From Ruficoccus amylovorans (GTDB taxonomy: Bacteria > Verrucomicrobiota > Verrucomicrobiia > Opitutales > Cerasicoccaceae), in assembly GCF_014230085.1 (NCBI RefSeq), contig NZ_JACHVB010000020.1, forward strand, positions 248,001-312,000: a DNA stretch of 64,000 nucleotides. Direction: 5' to 3'. Both the position numbers and the translations under genes were made by a program. Positions 26,047-34,542 of the stretch are shown piece after piece. The notes beneath the pieces are model-generated. The model was not told where the DNA came from. It worked only from the letters and a program-made list of their open reading frames with translations, and ran no database searches. Positions within the stretch are counted from its first letter, which is position 1; each line of letters opens with the position of its first letter.

Positions 26047-29000
26047 ATGAGAACTTTACTCCTCTTCACCTGCTCCCTGCTCGGAGCCACCCTCAGCGCC
26101 CAGAAAGTTGACTGGGACAAGGCCCCGATCAACCCGGTCCCGATTAAGTACAAAGCCGAGCACTTCAACCTGAAGGGGCCGATCTTTTCGGCGGACAAGA
26201 AGGTCTTCAACGAGCAGGGCCTGCTGATCAAGGACATCAGCTACCTGCGCTACGAGAACGGCCTGCCCACCGGCAAGGGCTCCGTCGAGTGGGAAACCGA
26301 CGCCGAGGGCAACGTCATCCGGCAAACCTTTGAGAGCGGCCGCGTGGACGCCTACACCTATAGCAACGGCTTGCTCGTCGAGGAGAGCTACGAATACGAC
26401 AAGAAAAAAGGCACCAAGCGCTACAGCTACGACGAAGCCGGACGCCTGGTCCGTCTGGAGCGCGATGACAATGGCCAGACAGAAACCACCACCTACGCCT
26501 ACTCCGTGGACGGCGACAGCGTGACCGTCACCGAGACCACGCAGAGCGGTACCTCCGCTGCCCGGCGCAGCTTCAAGACCTACAAGGGTGGCCTCCTCAC
26601 CGCTTCGAGCACCGAGGGCGAGTCCATCGAGTTGAATGTCGAGTACACCTTCGACCCGTATGGCAACCCGACCAAGTGGGTTTATGCGCAGAACAATGGC
26701 GTGCGCGATGAGTTCGCCACCCGTTATCAGTACTACCCGGAACTGCGCAAGGCCAACCAGCTCAGCTATGGCTCCATCTACGAGGACCGCGTCACGCCCG
26801 TCGCCGTCTTCCGCAACGGCCAGATCGCCGAGGACATCACCTACTCCGAGCGCGCGGACGGCAGCGGCTACGCCATCTACGACGACTTCAGCAACAGCTA
26901 CTACCTCGCCAGCGCCGGCTCCGGGCTCAAGCCCGGCGAGCGAATCGACGCCAAGCTGCTCGTCAAAGACGCCGACGCGATCGCATTCCTAAAGGGCAAG
27001 ATCCTCCAGCCTCTTTACCGGGGCACGGCGATTTTTAAAGACTCCAAGAACGAACTCCTCGCTACCCAGAACGGCGATATCCTCACCTACTCCCGCCACA
27101 ATCTCCTGAAACTGCACACATCGATGGCCTTCGTTCTGGTGCCCGGCGCGGAGGTCCTCAGGGGCCAGATGCTTGAGCAGACACGCCGCTATTTCGCCGT
27201 CCATATGTTTTACTCGGTCAGCGAGTTCGGCGAGCTGGAGCTTTTTCATAACGCCGGGAGTATTCCGGACCCAGCCTCTTTGCGCATGGGCAAGATGGGG
27301 GAAAGTGACCTCGTGCTTTACGTCAACGACGAGCCCTACTACCTTCTCCCCGGCGCCCTGGCCGAGCCGGAGCCGGGTCTGCACCTGGCCCGCTATTACG
27401 GCAAGAAGGACACTGACAGCGTCGAGCCGCTGCCGGAGGACTTCAAGCTCAGCTTCGACTACCTCTCCAAGGGGGCGAAGCCCGCCGCCCCCAGCCCTGA
27501 CCAGAAGGATGTCGTCCCCGGCTTTAGCGAGCAGGATGTCGCCGCGCTCTACAACATCACAGCCGAGGACATGAACTCCCGCGTGTCCCCTTATATAAGC
27601 CGCACCGACGCGCCGCTGAATCCGGTTCCCTACGTGGGCAGCCTGTGGGACATCAACCTCGACGGCGATGTCGCCTACGCCTACGACAAAGACAACAGTT
27701 ACTTCTTCGACGAAAACGGCCACCGCATCCACCCGCATCAGGACGTCTTCACCGACGAGGAAACCGCCCGGCGCGAGAAGGCCGTTTACCGGCTCTTTGA
27801 CAACGCCAACAAGCTCCTCATGCACAAGGCGTTTTATCCGGGCGGCTGGGACACGATCTACAAGTACAACCCCGACGGCACCGTGCAAGCCACCTACATC
27901 ATCGAGGGCGGCCAGGTCGTCGATCACTACGCCTACGTCTACGACAAGCAACGCCGGCTCGTGGAAACCGTGACGCGAAGGGGCGGCGAAACCACCACCG
28001 AGACCTTCACCTACCGCGAAGAGGACGGCCAGCTCCACGTCACGGCGAAATTAAAGGACCCTGAAGGCGAAATCATCCGCACCTACGTCTATGGCAACGG
28101 CCGGACCGTGCGCTTCACCGAGGATTCGTCCAACTACCACACGGACAAAACCTACCAGTACATGAACGACGATTCCGGCAACCCGTACGTTCGCCTGGAC
28201 CAGGACGGCAAGGAGACCGACCTGCCGCTCTACTACCACACCGACACCTGGCAACTCGACCGCTGGCACTGGATCAACGAGGAACGCTACGGCCAGTACT
28301 CCCCCATCGTCTATGTGGACGACCGGCAGGTGACTGAGCTTTACGGCGCTTACAACGAGCAGAACCCCTTCCCTCACGGCGTGTTCTACGAGCCGATCGG
28401 CCAGAACTACTTCATCGCCGAAAACGCCTTGCTGCCCGCCACCCGCCAGGACCCCGACGCGCGCGGCAAGATGAAGCTCAAGATTTCCTCCCCCGCCATG
28501 CTTTACCTGACACCGTCGGGCATGTTCAACTTTTACGTGTACGGCAGAGCCATCGGCGACCTCAAGCAGTTCCGCCTCGGCAACAACCTTCTCATTTATA
28601 ACAATAAAAACGGGCACACCTACCTGATCACGGACTTCGAACTCGGAGAGGAAAAATTCTATGCGGCCGAGGACCTCGGCTCCGACGTCACCACCTGGTT
28701 CCGCACCAGCAAAGAAAGCGACTTCTACTTCATCAAGAACGGCGAGCGCCCAACGGGACTGTCCAACGGCGGTTTCTACGACAACCGCGATCTCCTTATC
28801 AATAAGGACGGCAAGCCCTGGGGCATCCTCGACGCCGCCGACCTCAACGGCCCCTCCGGCAAGATTTATAAAATGACCCCGCTGGGCCAGCGAAGCCTCC
28901 CCGGCGAAGCCCCGCGCCCGCTCAAAAATGGCAACGTCCCCATTCAGAAGTATGGCTTCGGCGTCCCCATCACCCTGGAGCGCGAACGGGGCAAGGTCCG

Positions 29001-29562
29001 CTTTTACCAAAAGGGCCAGCCGATCTTCGAGCCAGAGTCCTTCGAGGTCGGCGACACCGGCAACGCCTTCGCCTTTTACGGAACGAGCAGCTACCACCTC
29101 TTCAAGCAAGCCTGGGGCTTGGCTGACGGACAGTCCTTGCTGGAGGAAAAGGTAATCATCGATCCGCTGCTGGTCGAAAACACCGGCTCGCAGACGCGCG
29201 TCTGGTGGAAGGGCAAGCTTGTACCGGAAAGTGAATACAAACTCTTCCCCTGCGACAACGGCAGCCGCTTTCTCACTCTGAGCAAGTTCAAGGAGTACTA
29301 CGAGCTCAAGCCCACCACCGCCGCCCTCAACTACCAGGTCGGCTCCGTACTCGGCTCGTCGAATGCCCTGATCCAGAACACGGACGGGTTCACCGTGCTC
29401 GAGCGGGGCCTCCCCCTGTCCGGCGAAGAGGTCCAGCTCTACCCCAGCGACGGTAACCTCTTGGTCTATGTCGGCACAGACCCCGTCTATATCCTGTACG
29501 ACATCGGTTCGCCCGACGAGCTCGCCCCCGGCATCTACCCGCTGTCCGACTTCAGCTATTAG
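26047..29562 (+). CDS. Large secreted protein with YD/RHS-like repeats and internal duplication
   Basis: This is a 1171-residue exported protein; the signal peptide is MRTLLLFTCSLLGATLSA with likely cleavage after LSA. It is rich in Tyr, Asp and Gly, with tokens such as YSYDEAGRLVRLERD, YTFDPYGNP, YKYNPDGTVQ and YVYDKQRRLVE. These resemble the YD repeats of RHS and teneurin-like proteins, or MORN-like beta-strand repeats. Two halves begin alike: APINPVP at residues 26-32 and APLNPVP at 522-528, each followed by a strand-rich region, YD-type repeats and a non-repetitive part. No RHS core-associated cleavage motif, toxin tip or sorting signal was seen at the C-terminus. It could be a periplasmic or surface beta-repeat protein. 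The function is unknown. Confidence 0.75.
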   Translation: MRTLLLFTCSLLGATLSAQKVDWDKAPINPVPIKYKAEHFNLKGPIFSADKKVFNEQGLLIKDISYLRYENGLPTGKGSVEWETDAEGNVIRQTFESGRVDAYTYSNGLLVEESYEYDKKKGTKRYSYDEAGRLVRLERDDNGQTETTTYAYSVDGDSVTVTETTQSGTSAARRSFKTYKGGLLTASSTEGESIELNVEYTFDPYGNPTKWVYAQNNGVRDEFATRYQYYPELRKANQLSYGSIYEDRVTPVAVFRNGQIAEDITYSERADGSGYAIYDDFSNSYYLASAGSGLKPGERIDAKLLVKDADAIAFLKGKILQPLYRGTAIFKDSKNELLATQNGDILTYSRHNLLKLHTSMAFVLVPGAEVLRGQMLEQTRRYFAVHMFYSVSEFGELELFHNAGSIPDPASLRMGKMGESDLVLYVNDEPYYLLPGALAEPEPGLHLARYYGKKDTDSVEPLPEDFKLSFDYLSKGAKPAAPSPDQKDVVPGFSEQDVAALYNITAEDMNSRVSPYISRTDAPLNPVPYVGSLWDINLDGDVAYAYDKDNSYFFDENGHRIHPHQDVFTDEETARREKAVYRLFDNANKLLMHKAFYPGGWDTIYKYNPDGTVQATYIIEGGQVVDHYAYVYDKQRRLVETVTRRGGETTTETFTYREEDGQLHVTAKLKDPEGEIIRTYVYGNGRTVRFTEDSSNYHTDKTYQYMNDDSGNPYVRLDQDGKETDLPLYYHTDTWQLDRWHWINEERYGQYSPIVYVDDRQVTELYGAYNEQNPFPHGVFYEPIGQNYFIAENALLPATRQDPDARGKMKLKISSPAMLYLTPSGMFNFYVYGRAIGDLKQFRLGNNLLIYNNKNGHTYLITDFELGEEKFYAAEDLGSDVTTWFRTSKESDFYFIKNGERPTGLSNGGFYDNRDLLINKDGKPWGILDAADLNGPSGKIYKMTPLGQRSLPGEAPRPLKNGNVPIQKYGFGVPITLERERGKVRFYQKGQPIFEPESFEVGDTGNAFAFYGTSSYHLFKQAWGLADGQSLLEEKVIIDPLLVENTGSQTRVWWKGKLVPESEYKLFPCDNGSRFLTLSKFKEYYELKPTTAALNYQVGSVLGSSNALIQNTDGFTVLERGLPLSGEEVQLYPSDGNLLVYVGTDPVYILYDIGSPDELAPGIYPLSDFSY

Positions 29563-29587
29563 CGACCGTTACCGAAGTTCTTGCACT

Positions 29588-29613
29588 ATTTTTTTGGGCG
29601 TACAGCCCCAAAA
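29588..29613. terminator. Hairpin between convergent genes
   Basis: A stem with TTTTGGGC and GCCCCAAAA arms, flanked by T-rich and A-rich runs, lies between the 3' ends of the large secreted protein gene and lpxA. It could terminate transcription in both directions. Confidence 0.5.
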
Positions 29614-29641
29614 CCTAAGCCAAAAAGCTGGCTAGCGAAAA

Positions 29642-30409
29642 TCAGCTAAACCCGCGTTCGCTGCGGGCGGTGAACTCCAGCATGGCCGCCACGAGGGCGT
29701 CGTCGGCCTGCGGGTGAGCCTTGAGCTTCTCGACGGCCTGGGAGCGGTTCAGCCCCTGCCGGTAGAAAATCCGGTACATCGAGCGGATCAGCTCGATCTG
29801 TTCCGGCGTAAAGCCCCGGCGCTCCAGCCCGATCTTGTTGATGGTGCGGACTTCGGCGGGGTTCCCGTCGGCGATCATGTACGGGGGCACATCCTGGACG
29901 ATTTTCGAGCAGGCACCGGCCATCACATGCGAGCCGAGCCGGCAGAACTGGTGTACCCCGACGCCCCAGCCGATGACCACATGGTCGCCGACCACGACGT
30001 GCCCGCCGAGCGCCGAGTGGCTGCTCATGACGAGCCGGTCACCGATGATGCAATCATGGGCGATGTGGCTGTAGGCGAGGACGACATTGTCGTTGCCGAG
30101 CACCGTGTACTCGGCGTCCTTGGTGGCGAGGTGCACATTGGTGTACTCGCGGAAAACATTGCGGTCGCCGATTTTCAGGCCGGGGTTGCCGCCCTGGAAT
30201 TTCAGGTCGTGCGTCTTCGCCCCGATGTAGGCGTAGGGGAAAACCTGGTTGTCACACCCCATCTCGGTGTTACCCTCGACGGTGGCGTGGTGCGAGATAA
30301 TCGACCCCGCGCCGACCCGGACCTCGGCCCCGATGTAGGCGTAGGCGCCGACACGCACGCCCTCGCCGAGCTGAGCGCCGGACTCGATAATCGCGGTGGG
30401 ATGAATCAT
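29642..30409 (-). CDS. lpxA: UDP-N-acetylglucosamine acyltransferase
   Basis: LpxA transfers a 3-hydroxyacyl chain from ACP to UDP-GlcNAc, the first lipid A step. This one has 255 residues (E. coli 262). It is a left-handed beta-helix of hexapeptide repeats ([54 protein letters not shown]). The last of these is the conserved start of the C-terminal helical domain. The ATG at 30409 gives the standard N-terminus; the upstream 15 codons are not conserved-looking. It lies 93 bases downstream of lpxC-fabZ on the same strand, as in many diderms. Confidence 0.94.
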   Translation of the reverse strand: MIHPTAIIESGAQLGEGVRVGAYAYIGAEVRVGAGSIISHHATVEGNTEMGCDNQVFPYAYIGAKTHDLKFQGGNPGLKIGDRNVFREYTNVHLATKDAEYTVLGNDNVVLAYSHIAHDCIIGDRLVMSSHSALGGHVVVGDHVVIGWGVGVHQFCRLGSHVMAGACSKIVQDVPPYMIADGNPAEVRTINKIGLERRGFTPEQIELIRSMYRIFYRQGLNRSQAVEKLKAHPQADDALVAAMLEFTARSERGFS

Positions 30410-30502
30410 CGTGGAATCTTCATCCGCCTGCTGCCTCGCACAATCCGCTTCCATTGAACAACTTTAAACTCTCAAACGTTCAAACTCTCAAACCTCTTCT
30501 TC

Positions 30503-31831
30503 TTACATGTCCCCACCGGCTTCGGCGATGGTAAACATGAGCTCGGCGGAAGAAACGACCTTGTCATTGACCTTGCAGATCCCCTCGGCCACGCCGATGC
30601 GATTGCCGCGGTTCTTGGTCAGGCGGACTTCGATCACGATCTGGTCGCCGGGGATGACCGCGCGGCGGAACTTCACCTTGTCGCAGCTCATGAAGAACGC
30701 GATCTTGTTCTCCGAGCTGATGCGGCGAAGCATCAGGATGCCCGCCGACTGCGCCATAGCCTCGACCTGGAGGACGCCCGGCATGACGGGCTGCCCCGGG
30801 AAGTGCCCGAGGAAGTACGGCTCGTTGTAGGTGACATTTTTGACCGCCACCAGCCGATCTCCGTTATCGGTGATCTCGATGACCCGGTCGATCATGACAA
30901 AGGGGTAACGGTGTGGCAGCGTGTCCAGAATCCGTCGGATATCCAGCTCGGTCTCGCCGGGCAGCACCTGTTGCGGGCCGCGGGTGTCTTTTTTCGCCTT
31001 GGGCTTGTTCAGGCTCTTGACGATGGCCTCGCACAGCCGGGCGTTGAGCGCGTGGCCCGTGCGTACGGCGATGATGTGCGCCTTGAGCGGCTTGCCCAGC
31101 AGGCAGATGTCCCCGACCACGTCGAGGACTTTGTGACGGGCGAACTCGTCCTTGAAGCGCAGGGGCTCCTTGGAGAGGATCTTGTCGCCTTTGATGACGA
31201 TGGCTGAGTCGAGGCTTCCGCCCTGGATCTTACCCAGCTTGAGCAGTTCCTCGATGTCCTCGTAAATGGTAAAAGTGCGGGCCGGGGCGATCTGGGCTAC
31301 ATAGGTCTCCGGGTCAATATCCATCGAGACGTGCTGCGTGTGGATACCCCGGTCGTCGGCGCTGGTGCAGGTGACCTTGAGCCCGTCGTAGGGCAGCGCG
31401 ATGAGCGAGCTGGAGCCGTTGGTGACCGAGACCGGCTCGGTCAGCTCGATGTACTCGCGCTCGGCGTCCAGCTCAACCGGCTCGGCCTGCTGGATCAGGT
31501 TGACAAAGTGCTTGGCAGACCCGTCAAGGATGGGCGGCTCACTGGCGTCCATTTCGATCAGGACGTTGTCCACGGCCATGCCGTTGAGGGCGCTCAGCAC
31601 GTGCTCGATCGTGTGAATCTTCGTATGCCCGCTGGAAATGGTCGTGCTACGGATCAGTTCGCTCACGAGGGAAACGTCGGGCTTGATCTCAGGCTTGCCG
31701 TAGAGGTCCACGCGCCGAAAAACGATCCCGTGGTTGGCTGGGGCGGGCTTGAGAGTGAGGTTGACTTCCTCGCCGGTATGCAGGGCTTTGCCCTTGATAC
31801 TGACGTCTCGGAGGATACTGCGTTGCTTCAT
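30503..31831 (-). CDS. lpxC-fabZ: Bifunctional LpxC-FabZ (deacetylase / hydroxyacyl-ACP dehydratase)
   Basis: This is a natural fusion of two enzymes, 442 residues. Residues 1 to about 285 are LpxC, the zinc UDP-3-O-acyl-GlcNAc deacetylase. Zinc ligands lie in [12 protein letters not shown] and in [12 protein letters not shown], and the catalytic histidine in RTGHALN. A linker ([13 protein letters not shown]) leads to FabZ at about 295-442. That domain has [13 protein letters not shown] and the hot-dog active-site histidine/glutamate region [20 protein letters not shown]. FabZ supplies unsaturated acyl-ACP and competes with LpxA for the same substrate, so the fusion couples lipid A and fatty acid synthesis. 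Such fusions are known from Bacteroidota and some related phyla. The ATG at 31831 fits the LpxC N-terminus [10 protein letters not shown]. Confidence 0.95.
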   Translation of the reverse strand: MKQRSILRDVSIKGKALHTGEEVNLTLKPAPANHGIVFRRVDLYGKPEIKPDVSLVSELIRSTTISSGHTKIHTIEHVLSALNGMAVDNVLIEMDASEPPILDGSAKHFVNLIQQAEPVELDAEREYIELTEPVSVTNGSSSLIALPYDGLKVTCTSADDRGIHTQHVSMDIDPETYVAQIAPARTFTIYEDIEELLKLGKIQGGSLDSAIVIKGDKILSKEPLRFKDEFARHKVLDVVGDICLLGKPLKAHIIAVRTGHALNARLCEAIVKSLNKPKAKKDTRGPQQVLPGETELDIRRILDTLPHRYPFVMIDRVIEITDNGDRLVAVKNVTYNEPYFLGHFPGQPVMPGVLQVEAMAQSAGILMLRRISSENKIAFFMSCDKVKFRRAVIPGDQIVIEVRLTKNRGNRIGVAEGICKVNDKVVSSAELMFTIAEAGGDM

Positions 31832-32036
31832 GCGGGCGGGAAAAATACGTAAAAGAGTCAAGACCTTAGGGCCTTCGTGGCAATTGTAAAGAACGTGTTG
31901 CACCCACCACCGCGCAAAAACACCCTCCTAACCGGCACGGATAATCCGCGAAACCTCCTCGGGAGCCGTGAAAGCGGCGTTGACAGCGGGGCGGTTTTCT
32001 CCCATTGATCCGCCTTTTCCTTCTTTAAAGAACCCT

Positions 32037-32594
32037 ATGGCATCACCCACCGAAATCCGCAAGGGCCGCGTCCTCACCTACCAGGATGCGCCGCACCTCG
32101 TTCTGGACATGCAGCACCGCACGCAGGGCCGCCAGGCCGGCTTCGTGCAGGTCACCCTGCGCAACCTCAACACCGGTTCGTCCACCAATGTGAAGTTCCG
32201 CTCGACCGATAGCGTCGAGTTCTGCCACACCTCGACGGCCAAGCTCGAGTACTCGTACATCGACGACCTCGGCTACCACTTCCTCGACCCCGAGACCTTC
32301 GAAGACAGTGTCCTGCCCTCGGAAATCTGTGACGAGATCGCCAAGTTCCTCATCGAGACCAAGGTGTACGACGTCCTCCTCGTCGACGACAAGCCGGTCG
32401 AAGTCAACCTCCCCGCCGCCGTCGAAATGAAGGTCGTGGACGCCCCCGAAGGCGTCAAGGGTGACACCGCCAGCAACGTGCAGAAGCCCGTCATCACCGA
32501 AACCGGCCTCTCCGTCCAAGTCCCCCTCTTCATCAAGAAGGACGAAGTCATCCGCGTCAGCACCGAGACCGGCGACTACCTCGGCCGCGCCTAG
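32037..32594 (+). CDS. efp: Translation elongation factor P
   Basis: EF-P, 185 residues, relieves ribosome stalling at polyproline. All three beta-barrel domains are present (KOW-like N-terminus, central GYHFLDPETFEDSVL domain, C-terminal PLFIKKDEVIRVSTETGDYLGR). The loop that enters the peptidyl-transferase centre reads HRTQGRQAG, so the tip residue is Arg32 where E. coli-type factors have the modified Lys34. Arg-tipped EF-P proteins of other bacteria are rhamnosylated by EarP; whether this one is modified cannot be seen here. A strong terminator follows. The gene is monocistronic and converges with a membrane protein gene. Confidence 0.94.
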   Translation: MASPTEIRKGRVLTYQDAPHLVLDMQHRTQGRQAGFVQVTLRNLNTGSSTNVKFRSTDSVEFCHTSTAKLEYSYIDDLGYHFLDPETFEDSVLPSEICDEIAKFLIETKVYDVLLVDDKPVEVNLPAAVEMKVVDAPEGVKGDTASNVQKPVITETGLSVQVPLFIKKDEVIRVSTETGDYLGRA

Positions 32595-32628
32595 CCGCGC
32601 TGCGGCCCGCACAAAACATTTATTTGGC

Positions 32629-32661
32629 AAAAAGCCCCGCTCAATTCGAGTGGGGCTTTTT
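32629..32661 (+). terminator. Rho-independent terminator of efp
   Basis: The stem AAAAAGCCCC-GCTC / GAG-TGGGGCTTTTTT with an AATT loop is followed by T6. It lies 35 bases after the efp stop. It could also work in reverse for the opposite strand. Confidence 0.85.
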
Positions 32662-32730
32662 TGTGAAAAATCCGGACGCGCGTGGCGCGGATGCCGCCCG
32701 GGCACCATCCGTTCAGGCCCTTTAAAAAGG

Positions 32731-32865
32731 TTTAACAGGAAGGCCGGGAAGTGAGAAAGAAGATACCTCCGCTCTTACTTATCGTCCTTTCCGCTCTTCC
32801 TGTTAAATCCCTTGCTCCGTCGAGACGGTTGGAAAACGGTCCCATTCCTGTTGAGCAACGGTATT
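32731..32865 (+). repeat. Inverted-repeat element B, copy 1
   Basis: The arms TTTAACAGGAAGGCCGGGAAG (32731-32751) and CTTTCCGCTCTTCCTGTTAAA (about 32787-32807) form a long imperfect hairpin. A conserved tail follows (AATCCCTTG...GGCGGTT-like...CAACG). The copy at 51576-51700 is collinear over about 125 bases. Both lie 3' of a plus-strand gene (efp, murA). This and the terminator fill the 326-base gap; no gene is present. Confidence 0.8.
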
Positions 32866-32920
32866 AATCCGCCGCGGTAAGATTACCGTCAATGGCCAGC
32901 CTGCGACCATTTTTGCAGGG

Positions 32921-34297
32921 TCACTCGCCGGAGGTGGCGACAGAGGACGCCGGGACCACGCGGATCATCACGTAGGAGGAGTAGCCGAGGTTCGCGCCCG
33001 AGCCGCCGACGGGCGTGCTTTTGTCGAGAGCTTCCACCAGCAGGGAGTAGAGCCCCGGACGCGTGGGTGCGCGCACGGTTATCGTGCCCTGGATATTGCC
33101 GGCCCCACGCTCCTCCCCCACCCCTTCCGGGTCTTCCGCCATGATGAAGGTGTCCGTCACTCCGGTGTAGCCGGAAGTATCGGGCGTGGACCACGAGAAC
33201 GGCGAAAACACGTACGATAAATCGATATCCTTAAACGCTGGGAGCGACTGGCGAGAGTCGATGTCCACCCAGACTTTAAATGGCTCTCCAGCCGCCACCG
33301 GCTCGGAGGGCGGTGTCAATGTGATATGGCTGTCGAGGTTCCGCCCCAGCCCGTAAAAGCGCAGGCGGCCCTTGTCATTAGTACCGTACATCCGGTGCGG
33401 CGAGATGCGCTCGCCCCAAGGGGTCTGCTGCCGCAGTAGTTCCGGGGCAGTGCGGTCGGTCTGGATGTTGATCTGCTTGCGGGCAAATTTCGGACAGGTG
33501 CCGTCGTCCACAAAAATGGCGAAATTCCACGCCGAGGGGTTTGCCTCGTTCACGCTCCACTGCGAGGGCGGCAGGCTGCCGTCGAGTCCGAGCTTGTCCA
33601 TGAGGGCCGGTGTCACCCGCAGGTAGCGCGAGCCGAGCTTTTCCTTTTGATGGTAAAAACTCATCCCCGGCTCGGTCGCCAAAATCACATAAGGCGCGGA
33701 AAACAGCCACACCGCGAAGCCTGCCACTGCCAGTGCCAAGGCCCCCAGGCCGATCCCGCCCAGCAGCAGGATCCAGCGGGCCCAGAGTTCGGCCATGCGG
33801 TTGCGCGAGAATGGAAGCGCATCCCAGCGCGCCATCACCAGGAACCAGGCCCCGGCCAGGATGGCTCCGAAATTGACCCCGTAGGCGCGGTAACCGGTCG
33901 TAAAGGGGAGATTCCCGCGAGTGGTTAACTGGTAGTGATCGATGTAAGTCAGTTGCAGCCCGAGCAGGGGCTTGACCAGCTCCAGGCTCCGGTCGAAGCC
34001 GAGAACGGGGATGGCCGTGACCACCCAGAGCGTCAACGCGATCCGACCCGAGCGCAGGCCGAACAGCACCCACATCAGCCCGTACAGCCCCAGCAGGGCG
34101 TGGAGGGGGCGGGTCAGCGTGGCCAGGCCGGGCGTGTAGAGACTCACGCTGGCCAGTTCGAAACCGGCGGACACGAGAATACCGAGCACGGTGAGCACGC
34201 CGAAGGCGTTCTGCCACGACGAACGATTCCGCTCCAGCTGGATGCGGGAGTGCCAGTTGGAATGCCCGTGGGGCCCGCTCCAGTTCCTGTCATCCAT
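32921..34297 (-). CDS. Membrane protein of unknown function with C-terminal soluble domain
   Basis: This is a 458-residue protein that I do not recognise. Hydrophobic helices lie at about residues 30-52, 62-80, 83-100, 140-155 and 173-199. Then comes a large extracytoplasmic part with one strand-rich region (PVAAGEPFKVWVDIDSRQSLPAFKDIDLSYVF) that reads like an Ig-like or beta-sandwich domain ending GLYSLLVEALDKS. The N-terminus is His/Ser/Asn-rich and soluble. The ATG at 34297 (MDDRNWSG) is the first in frame. It converges with efp and stands alone. A role in envelope processes is only a guess. Confidence 0.65.
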   Translation of the reverse strand: MDDRNWSGPHGHSNWHSRIQLERNRSSWQNAFGVLTVLGILVSAGFELASVSLYTPGLATLTRPLHALLGLYGLMWVLFGLRSGRIALTLWVVTAIPVLGFDRSLELVKPLLGLQLTYIDHYQLTTRGNLPFTTGYRAYGVNFGAILAGAWFLVMARWDALPFSRNRMAELWARWILLLGGIGLGALALAVAGFAVWLFSAPYVILATEPGMSFYHQKEKLGSRYLRVTPALMDKLGLDGSLPPSQWSVNEANPSAWNFAIFVDDGTCPKFARKQINIQTDRTAPELLRQQTPWGERISPHRMYGTNDKGRLRFYGLGRNLDSHITLTPPSEPVAAGEPFKVWVDIDSRQSLPAFKDIDLSYVFSPFSWSTPDTSGYTGVTDTFIMAEDPEGVGEERGAGNIQGTITVRAPTRPGLYSLLVEALDKSTPVGGSGANLGYSSYVMIRVVPASSVATSGE

Positions 34298-34542
34298 TGC
34301 TGTTTTTCATGAAAAACTCCCCCTTGCCGAAAGCAAGCGATAAGCGTAACAAGAGGCAGTTTTAAATACAATCATTGCAGTGTTTTGGTTCCGGGGAATC
34401 CCGGCAACCGCCCTCAGAGCCACACAAATAAACATGAAAATAAATTAAACGAGGGGGACTCATCATCACCCCCCAAAAAGGGCGGGACGCCACTCCGGAG
34501 AGTAAGACGTCCCGCCTGCAATAATCTACCTATGAAAAAGGC

